Of a stretch of DNA of 64,000 bases, positions 22,740 to 32,826 are shown in pieces; position 1 is the first letter of the stretch; each line of letters begins with the position of its first letter. The notes below the pieces were generated by a model. That model was not told the origin of the DNA. It saw nothing but the letters and a program-made list of their open reading frames with translations, and did not search any database. Source of the DNA: Symsagittifera roscoffensis (taxonomy: Eukaryota; Xenacoelomorpha; Acoela; Convolutidae); NCBI RefSeq assembly GCF_963678635.1, contig NW_026971562.1, positions 188,001 through 252,000 of the forward strand. Reading direction: 5' to 3'. Position numbers and translations under genes: made by a program.

Positions 22740-23484
22740 GAGGAGCTGTCAAAACTCCCTTGATATTCCGTGAAGCCGAATAATTAACCTGTCAAAGATA
22801 ATCATTTCTTAAAAATTTTCGCCAGATAACCAGAGGGAAAAGAGATGAAACAAGTATTCAATAGTTTTTTATTATTATTAATTACTCTGTGATATATTAG
22901 TTTGTGGTCCCATAGTGTAATATGAAACTCAATTTTTAACAAAAATTACCATCTGAAATTTTAAATCCAACAAAATTTTTAGCCCCTACTTACCACAAAA
23001 CGAGGGAGTTAGCTAAGAATGGTGCGTATCGGCAAAATCGAGCACCAAAAATTTCGGGCGACAAAAAAATTTCTGAAGCAAATCATCAAACTGATACCTT
23101 ACTATTTCCTATCTAAAAATATTCGTAAACATATTCTCTATTTATTACATAGCTTGCAGATCGGATATTCTAGTAAACATGGATGTCTGCGCATGGGTGT
23201 CTGCAATAACCAAACACCTCCCCCCCCAAATCAGCTCACTCTTGTACTAATAATATGAGTCACTCAAATAACTATAAAAGGAAACATAACATGAAATAGA
23301 ACTTTTGTCGGAAGTATAATACTGAATTATACCATCATACTGAAAGCTGACAATTCCCTAACTTAAAACATCAGTAAACCTGTTCCATATACTAAAAAAT
23401 AAGAAATTTATTCCAGATCATAATACATAGCTTGAAGATCGGATGCTCTATTCCTTGTCCCGAAACATCGGGGTTTGCAACCAT
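22740..23484. repeat. ~335-bp module, variant
   Basis: AAAATTACCATCTGAAATTT, GTATCGGCAAAATCGAGCACC and CCTGTTCCATATACTAAAA blocks. A partial unit start lies near 23,235. No gene is seen. Confidence 0.65.
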
Positions 23485-23742
23485 CCTCTAACAAGTTCAC
23501 GCTTCTACTACTAATATGAGTCATTCAATTAACCATCAAAGGAAACAGATTTTTAAAAAGAGTTTTGGTTCCAAATTTTGAGTTGTGTTAGTGTTAAAGC
23601 TGCTGTATAAGTCCACAATTCTAAGCGAAAATTATTATTCCAAACAAATAGCTGCTACTTTTTGTTATGTTTTTTTTTTGCTGATTGTGTCATTTTTCAA
23701 TGATAAAGTTCCAAAAATTTGATAATTTCTCTGTTTTTTTAG

Positions 23743-23930
23743 ATGGTTACAAAGGTACCAAAAGTTTTAGAGGAAGAGAAAGAAAATTCACAGTTTCGCG
23801 AAGAATTTGCAAAATTTTCATCAAATATTCGGACAAGTTGTAACTCGTTTTTTTTCTTTCTGATTTTCAAGAAGCTGCAAAAAATGTTTCAATATTTTTT
23901 AGGAATTAAAAAAAATTCATAATGTGAAAG
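23743..23930 (+). pseudogene. Short conserved ORF (U5 copy, frameshifted)
   Basis: ATG after TTTTTTTAG opens MVTKVPKVLEEEKE, then the frame is lost relative to the 20,417 copy. Confidence 0.25.
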
Positions 23931-24450
23931 TTGTTCCGTTTTTTTTCGACGAAATATGCAAAATGTTTCAGTTTTATCTAAAAAATGCGAAAGGAAAATT
24001 TCATTTTTTGACAAGATGCGAAAAGTAAGTTTCATTTTGGGAAAAAAAAATTTCGATTCTTTTGACAAGATGTGATAATTATTTTACTTTCATTGACAAA
24101 ATGCAAAAAGCGCTTTAATTTTTGTACGACAAGAGACAAAATACGTTTCAATTTCGACCAAAACTTGCAAACTTTATGACAAGTTTTTGAAAAATGTTTT
24201 ACTTTTTTTTGACAAAATGCGATCAACGTTACAATTTTTTGGACAAGATGTGAAACATGTTTCAACATTTTTGACCAGATGTGAAAAGTGTTTCACTTTT
24301 TTCGACAAAACACAAATAGTGCTTCATTTTTTTGACAAGATGTTGACAAGAAGTATTTCATTTTTTTCAACAAAACGCGAAAAAAGTTTTTTTTTCGGAC
24401 AAGATGTGAAAAATGTTTTTTTTTCTGACAAGATGCAAAAAATCATCGAA
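23930..24450. repeat. Degenerate ~31-bp tandem array (U5)
   Basis: Collinear counterpart of the array at 430-985, with one block of about 50 bp missing near 24,345. Confidence 0.85.
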
Positions 24451-24827
24451 GATAATGAATAATGACGTCAATTGCTCTGGTGAAAATAATCTACAATTTT
24501 TACTGTTCTATGAAAATTAAAATGTAATGCGGTCGTTTGCTCAAATGGAATTACTTCTTTATTGCATGAAAAAAAATCAAAAAGCACCTCTGTTGTGAAT
24601 CATTTCTGACCTTCGGATTGCCTTTTTTCAGATAGTTTTTCGTACAATAATTGAATATTTGTTATAAGAATTTTGTCAAAGTTAATTTTTTTGCAGCTTG
24701 AACAGTTTCAAATTAGATTGTATACCAATTGTTTTTCTTTAATTTACCCTGAGTTCCCATCAATTCTCGTAAATAAATCGAAAGTGAAGAAATAAATAAA
24801 TATAAAGAAAGAAATTACAAAAATTTT

Positions 24828-25310
24828 TTAATCAAAGAGCTGTCGAGCATAAGAAGAGTTCTGGAGGTTCTCTATAGAACGCAAAACTGGACGAGATTCC
24901 ACTGCTGCTGCTTGTTGTAGACGATAGTTTTTAGGTGTCATTATTTCTGAGAAACCCACATCTTCATCTATTGTGATGGGGTTTTCGGCTGATCCTGCCT
25001 CCTCCCAAGGAATGAGGAAGACGTCGACTGGTTGAGTCACAAATCTTGAATCAGGAATCTCAGGGTAGTTCGTTCCCACATGCTCAGACACTTCTTCCAT
25101 CATTTGCCTTGTTCCAACTTGGCTCTCTGTGATGGGAACTTGTGTTTAATGATGCTCGTTGAAATCCTTTTTGCATTACTTCCATCATATGCCAGACTTG
25201 GATTGGGTGTCCATTCGTGCAAGAAAAACTCCAGAGACTCTTTCTCGCACCTGAAAATGTACTGGATCAGGCAAAAAATCTACAGAGTACACGTTGTTGC
25301 TGTTTTGCAC
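24828..25310 (-). pseudogene. YPEIP-family ORF, subfamily A (U5 copy)
   Basis: A 91-codon frame (minus-strand ATG at 25,103) with EVSEHVGTNYPEIPDSRF and SAENPITIDEDVGFSE, parallel to the copy at 1,362. The 5' half is out of frame as in U1, so that lesion predates the macro-duplication. Confidence 0.5.
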
Positions 25311-25429
25311 TGAGAAAAAGATTTTGAGCAACAATTTGAGTAAAAGAGTAAAAATAAAAATGATTTAGAGTTGAGAGAGGGGGTAACTGACGATTGTCTA
25401 GTTGAAAGTAAAATAAAATGATTTTTAGT

Positions 25430-26100
25430 GACGAGAGAGGGGTACCATCAATTCGAATGTGTGGGTTTAACTAATCAGAATTAGTTTTTCTTATTTATAT
25501 TGTAGTCATATCCAACCTTATTTTAGCTTTACTTTATGAAATTCTTACTTAAAATATGTGTCCAATCGGAAACAAAGCTCCATTGTAGGCTTTGTCGTTT
25601 TCAATCACAAAAAGATCATTTTTGCTCTAGTTGTCGTATCCAATCAGAGGAAAGTTTACCTTTTGAGGGCCTAAATTTTTCAATTAAGTAAAAATGTACA
25701 CAAAAACAGTCGCAAAAATGAATGACCAAAAGTTGTTTGCTGTAGGAAAAAGAAAGTTTGCCGATATAAGTACAAAAGAAAAAAAATAGAACAAGGAGCA
25801 TTACCACAATTTGTTTCATCAAGTTAATTGAATTGTTTGCATGTTATCATTGGAAAATTGATGTTTTTGAGTAGAGTGTCAAGTTCTTTGATTTTGATGT
25901 AGATTTGAGAGGATGACTTAAAGTTGATGACTTTTTCAAAGCAACTTTCTGGAAATCTGATTTAAACCAAATCAAGCCGGATTTGAAAATCTTCGAACAA
26001 ATGAAGGAATGAAGAAGTATGCTGGGGAGTTTAGGTATTGAGTAGGGGTATATTATCGTACAGTTTTGTTTAAGTTTAAAATCTCGAGAATAATCAAAAC
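25430..26100. promoter_or_regulatory. CCAAT-box-rich module (U5)
   Basis: TGTCCAATCGGAAAC, TATCCAATCAGAGG and further motifs, collinear with 1,980-2,620. Confidence 0.35.
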
Positions 26101-26234
26101 TTCTTTTCTTGTGAGGTGTACTTCAGCCGTAAGTTAAAAGGTTTGATACGCAATATGTGGATCAAAAGAAAGCTCTTTAAAGTTTCCCAAAACAGACCTT
26201 GACTGAGCGGGAGAACTCTATTTTGGACAACATA

Positions 26235-26240
26235 AACGTC
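26235..26240. repeat. Left target-site duplication AACGTC of the Polinton
   Basis: AACGTC directly precedes the left terminal AGTAGTATGC and is repeated directly after the right terminus. Six base pairs is the standard Polinton target duplication length. Confidence 0.95.
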
Positions 26241-26494
26241 AGTAGTATGCATATAGTGCGTTAGGATCGGGGGGGTTGTCATGCATGGATGACCATTAGG
26301 TATAAATCATAATGGTCACCATGTATTAAATGATCAGCAATGGTCACCATGTAATAATCCTAATTGTCATCAGGTATAATTTTATAGGTAATAGTCACTA
26401 TGTAATAATCCTAATTGTCACCATGTATAATTTTATACCTAATAGTCCTCATGTAAAATTTCGGTATATTATTGAGTATTCCCACTGAACGTTG
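26241..26494. repeat. Left terminal inverted repeat
   Basis: Begins AGTAGTATGCATATAGTGCG and matches the reverse complement of the right end through CCCACTGAACGTTG. Inside are repeated 'TGGTCACCATGTA' and 'CCTAATTGTCA' motifs. This end carries about 60 bp more than the right one because a subrepeat (AATCCTAATTGTCA...GGTATAATTTTATA) is present twice. Confidence 0.95.
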
Positions 26495-27415
26495 GGGAAA
26501 CGGGATTGGAATTAAGTTTTGGTCGGTGCATGTTTTCCCTTCTAATGTTTGGGGGTATTGGTTTGGTTACGTGTAAAATGACGTTATATACCTATTATAT
26601 GCAATCAGTTGAACCTAATGCAACCAAACTATATGGTATATAGGAAAGCACCAGATTTTGGCAGCGTAGCTTAACTGTTGGCTGCGGTGAACGATTTCCT
26701 TCAAAAATGCATGTTTTATTGCTGAATCTCGAAGAAAGGAAAATTCGTCAATTGCGGCGGCCGCCACCTCTATTTAGGCAAAAACTAATGATCAATTTGA
26801 CTGAAATAAGAATGAAAAATTTCTTTAAGCCAAGTGAATGTTAAAATTACAAAGAAAAATTTTGGAACACTGAAAACTCTAAAATAAAGAAATTTGCTTA
26901 AAAATTTCGACATTTCCATTTTCCGTGTCTACAGGAGACTAAAAAAACGTCTGAAATCTATGACAAAAACATTGATTTTATAGACACGTTGAAAGAGCTA
27001 ATATGTTGAAGTGGGTTAAGATCTTGAAAACGAGAACACTGATGAAAGCCAAAAGTGCCCATTAATTTTGCTGCTGCCACTTCTAAGACTTGTACCTAAC
27101 TTGTTACTATAAAATTGAAGTGGAACAAATATTCTTGGGGTCCGAGTAGAGGAAAACGCATGACGCTCGACTCTCAGCCGAAAGGTGGCGTTTCGAAACC
27201 CGTCCGAAAATTGTACTGAAAGGAGGCAACAGTGCTGGTATGGTGATATCCCCCCATAGATCGATTTTGTATTTTTTTTCCCACTTTGATAAAAAGCTTA
27301 ACTTCTCGAATTACTGCTATTCAGTTAACAATTGGGTAAAATTTCAATTACTAAAAGAGTGTATTGTTCAAAATTAAAATGAAAAATGTATAAATCAACC
27401 ATAATAAATGGTTAG
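26495..27415. other. Left subterminal region of the Polinton, no gene
   Basis: AT-rich with no coding frame I can support. A short GC-richer patch at about 27,136-27,285 looks tRNA-related (see separate entry). Confidence 0.6.
27136..27285 (+). repeat. Possible tRNA-derived SINE relic
   Basis: CGACTCTCAGCCGAAAGG followed by GTTTCGAAACC resembles the anticodon arm and B box of tRNA-related SINE heads. A T-rich tail (TTTTGTATTTTTTTT) follows. The T-stem does not pair well and no proper cloverleaf forms, so this is not a tRNA gene. Confidence 0.25.
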
Positions 27416-27862
27416 TTAATGGGTAAGCATGTGAGTTAGGAAACGTTTCAAAACATGATCAGTTATGTAAACAAAATCAGAAGCATCACTATTAAAGTTT
27501 TTATCAAAAATCAAATGTGCAATATAAATACAAAAAGAACCGTACATGGTAGAGTTTGAGTCTTGCGTGGGAAAGTTTGTCATCAATTCAGTCAACTGAT
27601 GAAAATTCTCGTTCAATCGTTTATACAGATTGGTGTACTGCCAAAGAGGAAGACCGAGAGGATCAGCAAAATATAAAATATTTCTTCTGTTGCAAATCAC
27701 AATCCAATGTGTCCCCGGAGAATCTGATTTTGAAGTGTTCACAATCATAAAGATATTGTTTGGGATGTGAGGTGGAAAATTGTCGGCTGCAAATACTCCA
27801 AAAAACTTATATTTCAGATGGTTACAATTCTGAATGAGGTCCTGCAACTGGATTTCATCCAT
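27416..27862 (-). CDS. PRO: Polinton adenain-like cysteine protease (PRO)
   Basis: 148 codons from the ATG at 27,862, two bases after the stop of the upstream capsid gene. A longer frame back to 27,946 starts only with TTG and overlaps the capsid gene, so I prefer 27,862. The catalytic set of the adenovirus-protease/Ulp1-like fold is visible: His in GTHWIVI, Asp in FADPLGLP, and Cys in MYGSFCIYIAHL near residue 120. In Polintons this enzyme is thought to mature capsid precursors. It is the last gene of the minus-strand set. No stop or shift is seen in it, unlike its neighbours. Assignment to PRO is firm; activity is not implied. Confidence 0.88.
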   Translation of the reverse strand: MDEIQLQDLIQNCNHLKYKFFGVFAADNFPPHIPNNIFMIVNTSKSDSPGTHWIVICNRRNILYFADPLGLPLWQYTNLYKRLNENFHQLTELMTNFPTQDSNSTMYGSFCIYIAHLIFDKNFNSDASDFVYITDHVLKRFLTHMLTH

Positions 27863-27864
27863 TT

Positions 27865-29153
27865 TCAGACTGTCGAAATGGGAAGGACGTTCTTTGTATT
27901 TTTGCGGTTGGAGATAATAAAAACATTGGATGAGCGTATACCCCAAACAAAAATTTCCAGGTTTGCTGTCAAAGCGTTTGAGAATTGAAGATCGAGTGAA
28001 ACTGAGCAGTTAGTAAGTTCTGGATGCAAGAAGTCATGAGCTGCCTGCTGTGTGCTAGTGAGATCAAAACACATAATAAAGTGCTGTTGGTAGTTATCCA
28101 GAGTGATTCCCAGCCCGCAGTGCAACAAACACAACGCTGATAGTGTGTTGAAGAAGAGACGTTTATGATCTTGTGTACTGATTGGTGTACTTGCTATTGG
28201 TAAACCATTTTGTCTCAAAGTAACTTGCTCCAATCCAAACTTTTGATAATGAAAAGGATTCGTTCGGTTTTTTCCTAGAAATGCATTATTTGTGTTCAAT
28301 GCTATGATAATTTGTCTCACCGGTTCACGAGCAAAAATATCTTCCTGTTGCCAGCTTTGCTGACCAGCTGTTGCAAGAAATGTTTTTGTAATTTCTACTT
28401 GATATGGGTAGTTTGCAGGAGTTTTGAGCAAAGTTGATTCAATGGCAGAGAGCACATGGTCGGTCACAGTCATTTTTCTAACCTATAGGTTCGCTTCGAG
28501 TATTTGCAGCTTGTAATGCTTGGCAGCATCTTCCGATATAATGAGAAAGTCTTCATGAGAACGCCTGTAGGAAAGTCTGAGGGTAACACCGCTCAACAAA
28601 TGCTTGTCACATGTGAAAAAATCAACTCCAGCGGGTCCATAGAACCAAATTTCCCTCAATTCACGGACCAGTTCTCGTTGAGATGTGAAATCAGCTGCAT
28701 CTATTGCAGCGGGATTGTTTTCAAAAGTCATAAGTCTTTGGCTCCTTTGCTGTTAGAAAATTCTGTTCCAATAAAGCTTTTATGCGCAAAATTACTATTG
28801 GCATGTGACATTTTGAGTCCATTAGGAGAGAGGGTACAGTCAGAGAAAAGGGAATACAGGGAGTTGTTTACGAGGAACGGTGAATCAGACACAGTAGGAT
28901 CAGTGTTGTCGTATCGCAGATCAGCTCCATTTGATTGCGTTACTTTGAATCGTATTTCCAAATAAATTTTTTGCAGGTCAACAAAATTATTACGGTCACC
29001 GGTGATTTCAATTTCAAGCATTGGTCCATTGGGTGAATAGACAGGTCCAATTTTTTGATCAAAAGCGTTCTCAAAAGTAATCAAAAGAGGTTGTTTTTCA
29101 AACAAATCTAGAGAGCTATGGGTAGCCTCATTGGGTAACAAATTAGCGATCAT
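27865..29153 (-). pseudogene. MCP: Polinton major capsid protein (double jelly-roll type), broken
   Basis: Three open pieces lie in order. The N-terminal part (29,153-28,728) has GPVYSPNGPMLEIEITG and VNNSLYSLFSDCTLSPNG. The middle part (28,731-28,483) has DFFTCDKHLLSGVTLRLSYR. The C-terminal part (28,473-27,865) has LLKTPANYPYQVEITK and a long beta-rich region. The middle and C-terminal parts share a frame and are separated by one TAG at 28,483-28,485. The N-terminal and middle parts are separated by a frameshift near 28,730-28,760. Total length, about 425 codons, fits the Polinton MCP. The start ATG overlaps the upstream gene's stop (ATGA). Polinton MCPs are predicted to form icosahedral capsids. 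Identification is from family resemblance and gene order. Confidence 0.8.
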
Positions 29154-29563
29154 TTTTTTATGTTTGAGAAAAAATCTGCTCGACTTCTCACTGATCTGGT
29201 TTTTCTTCGATTGGTTGCTTTTTTTCGAGCCCCTACTGACCTTCTTCTTCGTAATCCATTCATTGGTGTCTTTAGATGACGACGTCTACCACCACCTAGT
29301 TGTTTTCTTGCAGTTTTTGTGACAGTGTTTTTCAATGCTTGCTTAGGAGACTTCTTTTTCATAGCGACATCAATCAGTTCTGGCGCTGCACTGATCAAGA
29401 GTTCTCTGCCCAGTTTTTTCGCAGCCGGTAGAATAACCCGTCGTGCAAACGGTACAGCACCACGACCAATACCAGCAGCCAAAGCGCCAAATCCACTGCC
29501 GCGTTGTCGGTAGTGTCCAGAGAAATGAGGAAGTGAAGCTTGCTTTGCATAATATTGTTCCAT
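29150..29563 (-). CDS. Basic, Gly/Ala-rich Polinton virion-like protein
   Basis: 137 codons, ATG start. The N-terminus (MEQYYAKQASLPHFSGHYR) is followed by a Gly/Ala-rich amphipathic stretch (GFGALAAGIGRGAVPFARR), then a hydrophobic helix-like part. A very basic C-terminal third follows (GGGRRRH, RRRRSVGARKK, NRRKTRSVR). It sits between the minor and major capsid genes, which is where Polintons often encode a small basic protein. Its stop codon overlaps the MCP start by four bases. DNA- or membrane-interacting roles as in adenovirus core or minor proteins are plausible but inferred. No lesion is seen. Confidence 0.65.
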   Translation of the reverse strand: MEQYYAKQASLPHFSGHYRQRGSGFGALAAGIGRGAVPFARRVILPAAKKLGRELLISAAPELIDVAMKKKSPKQALKNTVTKTARKQLGGGRRRHLKTPMNGLRRRRSVGARKKATNRRKTRSVRSRADFFSNIKK

Positions 29564-29569
29564 TGGTTT

Positions 29570-30434
29570 TCAATCAAAGCGCTTGAATTTTAGAGTCAAC
29601 ACAACTTTACCAGTTCCTGCAAAGGGCACTAGTCTTCCAGTTTCTGTGTGCAACTGTACCGATATTTTTTGTACAGATGAAGTGAAAAAAATTTTGTAGT
29701 CTAAGTTAGTGAAGTTTTTTCGATGATTAGGTTCAATGCTGCAGGCATTACCGTTTTTGATGCGTCTATTTGAATCAATGACGCGTAACAAGGGGGCCTT
29801 TGCATCACCAACAGTTTGGTATTGAATAATGTCAATATAGACAAAAATTAGACTTGTCCCACTTGATAAGTCATATGGGAAATGAGATTCGTACAGTTCG
29901 TTTCCCTCATAAGATGCATCGAAGGAGGGTATCATTTTGTAACCAATGTGGTATTCACCGTCCTCATCAAGCTTTGCATTGTAGCCTAACAGACTGGGTA
30001 TTTGGGGACTTGGGAATGAGATTCCTTCATTTGCGTTCATCCAAATGCTCATGCTGTTCGTGATTTCTTGAGGACTCGCATCAAAATGAATTTTGTCTTT
30101 GAGTTTTGTTTTTATCTCATTAATCAATTGTTCTATAAAAGTGTACTCTCCTGATTTGATAAAAACTTTTTCGCCATAGTAGGGTCTGGAAATTGTTTTC
30201 CGATTGTCAGCGTTGGATTTACTGGCTACTACTTCGGATGCTCTGAAGTACGTAAATTCCTCATCAGTAACATTGTTTAATTTTGTGGGGAAAATTATTT
30301 CTGAGAGAGCAACTCTCCAATCTCCGTCTAAAGCTATTTATTCTTTACAAATAATTCTAAAATTGGCCAAAGACTGGGAAATAATCCATTGATGCTGTTG
30401 AAATCAAATGTACAGTAAATTTATCACTGCCCAT
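29570..30434 (-). pseudogene. mCP: Polinton minor capsid protein (penton-type), broken near the N-terminus
   Basis: The N-terminal frame starts at an ATG at 30,434 that overlaps the end of the integrase frame. It contains KFTVHLISTASM and hits TAG at 30,357-30,359. The rest lies in another frame, open from just after a TAA at 30,338-30,340. It contains WRVALREIIFP, RPYYGEKVFIKSGEYTF, SIWMNANEGISF, and a C-terminal jelly-roll-like end (NFTNLDYKIFFTSSVQKISV, FAGTGKVVLTLKFKRFD). So there is one frameshift around 30,360-30,400 and one stop. The order INT-mCP-basic protein-MCP-PRO supports the call. Confidence 0.75.
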
Positions 30435-31430
30435 TTTCGTTATAATCAGCTTTGATTCCAATTAAACTAAGTTCTTTTTCATAAAATTTTCCGCTGATTT
30501 CTTCCTTTTCCGCATCAATGAGACTGTATGTTGGAAGGCTTACAGTAGGAATGGCAACTATTTCAAAAACGTTGTCTGTAAAAATCTGCTTGTAACCTTT
30601 TCTAAAAGGCAAGTCAGTCTTCGCTATTCGCACATAGTCGCCAACATAAAATTTGGTTTCTGTACCAACTTCGATGAAATGTTTGCAATCAATGAAACTA
30701 AAGCAGGTACATGTTTTCTTGTGACCTTGTTTGAGCTAATTTTGTTACTCTATTAACGCGTGAGTTAATCGTTTGAACAAAACTTTGTAATTTTTCAATA
30801 TAACTGTAAGTCCATTCAAACTCCAAGTATTTGTAGATAATACTTTTCAGCGATCGAATGTTTATTTCGGCAAACGCTGATTTTTTTTCACTGTGAGTAT
30901 TGTATTTGATGATTTCTCGTTTAGTACATAACTTTTTGAACTCTCCTTTAAACTCGGTGCCTTTGTCAACCCAAACTTTTTTTGGTTGTTTTGTTTTGAT
31001 CATTTTTTTGAAAGCTTCGGAAGCTTCGGTTGTTTCCTTAGCATATTTGGTCTTCAGGGGTTCCACTCGTAAGTAGCGAGAGAGACAATCGACAGCAACT
31101 AACAAATATCGTACCCCTCGGTTATATTTAACCAATTCATCCACATAAGCCAAGTCAGGAGACCAAATTTCGTTGATATCGTTAACAATCACTTTTAGCC
31201 GAGGATATGTTTTACGAAACAATCCATACTTTATATGTGATGATTGAGATCTCAGAAATTTTTAAACTTTTTTTGGTGAGAGTTGACTAGCATTTGTTAA
31301 ATTTTTGACACTACCAAATGCAGCTGGACCTTTCGTGTAGAGTTATTTGAGTTTTTTTTCTTCACTGATAGTAGAATTTCCATTCTTTTGTTGACGTAGT
31401 CGCAAACGATTCTTTACTGCTTTCATCGTT
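30424..31430 (-). pseudogene. INT: Polinton retrovirus-like integrase (rve), broken
   Basis: The catalytic core is in the frame 31,222-30,698. The acid triad is first Asp in DLAYVDELVKY, second Asp in VWVDKGTEFKG and Glu in SEKKSAFAE, with 32 residues between the last two. After NSRVNRVTKLAQ the frame shifts near 30,740. The C-terminal domain continues in a second frame (GDYVRIAKTDLPFRKGYKQI, GKFYEKEL) to 30,424. The N-terminal region (GPAAFGSVKNLTNASQLSPK) is cut by TAA at 31,262-31,264 and TAA at 31,343-31,345. The exact start is unclear because the 5' end overlaps the acidic-tail ORF in another frame. In Polintons, INT inserts the linear element and makes the 6-bp duplication seen here. 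Confidence 0.88.
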
Positions 31431-31956
31431 TTTATCATCGTCGTCATCGTCGTCGTTGGTGGTGGGGAAAAACTCTTTTTTCTTGGTTTTTCTTCTGTCG
31501 GATTGCTTGGTTTTGGGTTTGAGAGTTGTCGATCGAGTCTTCGAAGAGGAGGGTTTTGATATCTTCGAGTCCTCAGTTGTCGAGTTGTCGGAGACGAAGG
31601 AGGAAGAAGTTGAGGGCTTAGCTGCTTCGCTTTCAAGCGAGCGGAGAATCTGTTTGGCATAAGTGTTGCACACTAAGCTAGGATCAAGATTCAGTTCTTT
31701 CAAAATTTGTGGATAAAAAACACCCTCAAGTTTTTTTGTGTTTTTTTTGTGTAGCGTACAAAAAGGATTCAATTTTAACGAATGTTGGTTTTCCTTGAAT
31801 TAGAACGTATCCGTCAACGTCCAAAGTCAAGGATTCAACTTTGAACAACTGCTTTAGCACGATGTTTGCCCTTTCCAATTCATTAGCTTCCAATAGCTCT
31901 TGAATGGATTCCATAACCTTTCGAAACACTTCAGCGGTTTTTCCATTACTTTTCAT
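31362..31956 (-). pseudogene. Polinton ORF with Ser-rich, poly-Asp C-terminus; frameshifted
   Basis: The first piece (ATG at 31,956) reads VFRKVMESIQELLEANELER and DVDGYVLIQGKPTFVKIESF, then runs into an A-tract (8 A, CAC, 7 A) near 31,730-31,755. The following piece (GVFYPQILKELNLDPSLVCN, YAKQILRSLESE) is in the +1 frame, so a homopolymer indel is likely. The tail is Ser/Thr/Lys-rich and ends with seven Asp from a GAC/GAT run. It overlaps the 5' end of INT. I do not recognise the family. Confidence 0.5.
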
Positions 31957-32311
31957 CGTTTTTTTTCTGTTCTCTTTGAGCTTGTCTGCTGCAGTGAATT
32001 GTAAGATTCAAAATTTTTTTCTGCTTCATCATCACCATCATCTGAAATTAGTAAGTGCAGATAAATTTCTTTTTCGAAGATTTGGTACTATATTACTAGG
32101 GGTTAAAGGAATTGGAGATGTTGGGTTTAGTAGTGGTGGAGAGTCACGGCTGATATTTGTTCTCGAAATCGTTGTATGTAATTGAAATGAGATGATTTGT
32201 CGTTAATTAATGGATTATGAAGGATTTGAGATTGTTGTTGCAGTTTTTTCATCTGGAGCATATGTTTTTCGAGGAATGAGGACGAATTCTTCAGCTTACA
32301 TGCCTGAGGTT
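31957..32311. other. Gap between Polinton genes
   Basis: No frame I can support. Short open stretches on both strands lack motifs. Confidence 0.5.
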
Positions 32312-32578
32312 CTAGTTTTTCAGGTAAATGTAACACGATTCTCCGATTGATTTAACCAGTGAAAAATTGTTTGCCAAAACTTTTCGTTTTTCTCGGATAC
32401 TAAACTTAGGGTCAACGATTTTTCCAAATGGTATTTTCTTACTCTCGATGAAATTTTTGTTAGCTGGAATATGTCCCAGAAAAACATTCACAAAACAATC
32501 GCAAAGAAATCTAATAAAATTTGAATCAGCTTCTGTCAAAATTGATCTACAATGGCGACTATTGAGCTTTTGCTTCAA
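32312..32578 (-). CDS. Small conserved Polinton-type protein (ILTEAD / GHIP / KRKVL motifs)
   Basis: An 88-codon frame with a TTG at the listed start; no clear ATG. Motifs: CRSILTEAD, CDCFVNVFLGHIPANK and SIREKRKVLANNF. This spacing resembles a small protein frequently found in metazoan Polintons, in which an IL-x2-AD motif is followed by C-x2-N-x-L-x-G-x-IP and a KRK-x-L motif. The usual glycine-rich hydrophobic C-terminus is not obvious here, so it may be truncated or shifted. It lies next to the ATPase. Function unknown. Confidence 0.5.
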   Translation of the reverse strand: MKQKLNSRHCRSILTEADSNFIRFLCDCFVNVFLGHIPANKNFIESKKIPFGKIVDPKFSIREKRKVLANNFSLVKSIGESCYIYLKN

Positions 32579-32594
32579 TATACAAAGTTCTTAC

Positions 32595-32826
32595 AAAAAG
32601 AACTGTCCAATGATTTGTGCTTGACAATCATACAATCCCGTAATTTATTTACAATTTCAAAGCTGGACAGCAAATAAATTGTGCTTGACATAATTAACAG
32701 GAACATTTTTATGTCGGCCTGCTGTAACTAATTTAACAAAGTCTTTTTCATTAAAAATTTCTTCACAGGTATCATCAAAGACAATCATACAATCCCGTAA
32801 GTTATTTACGATTTCAAAGCTGGACA
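32595..32826. repeat. Local rearrangement at the ATPase 3' end
   Basis: About 42 bp (CATACAATCCCGTAA...TTTCAAAGCTGGACA) occur at about 32,628-32,669 and again at about 32,787-32,826. A 24-bp piece at 32,595-32,618 is the reverse complement of 34,163-34,186. This patchwork replaces the normal downstream ATPase sequence. Confidence 0.75.

Larger units (their letters stand above)
1..23484. repeat. First copy of a ~23.5-kb macro-repeat (units U1-U4)
   Basis: The sequence from the window start reappears from about 23,485. It is interrupted there by the Polinton and then continues to the window end in the same order. The start block, the 31-bp array, the YPEIP ORF, the polymerase remnant, the 335-bp modules and the hairpin all recur collinearly. 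Sub-units start near 1 (U1), 10,218 (U2), 13,373 (U3), about 15,415 (internally joined U4) and 20,320 (joined again). Copies differ by point changes and by indels of hundreds of bases. This is seen directly by eye; exact identity and true period need a self-alignment. Confidence 0.85.

Noticed and set aside
27136-27215. Functional tRNA gene
   Set aside because: A B-box-like sequence is present but the T-stem and acceptor stem do not pair.
27416-27946. Protease start at 27,946
   Set aside because: The codon is TTG and the extension overlaps the capsid gene in another frame; the ATG at 27,862 directly follows the capsid stop.
28504-28965. 153-codon plus-strand ORF
   Set aside because: Shadow of the major capsid gene on the opposite strand.
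31730-31755. -1 ribosomal frameshift site at the A-runs
   Set aside because: An A-AAA-AAA-type heptamer is present, but the downstream frame is +1 relative to the upstream one, so a standard -1 shift does not join them; an indel is simpler.
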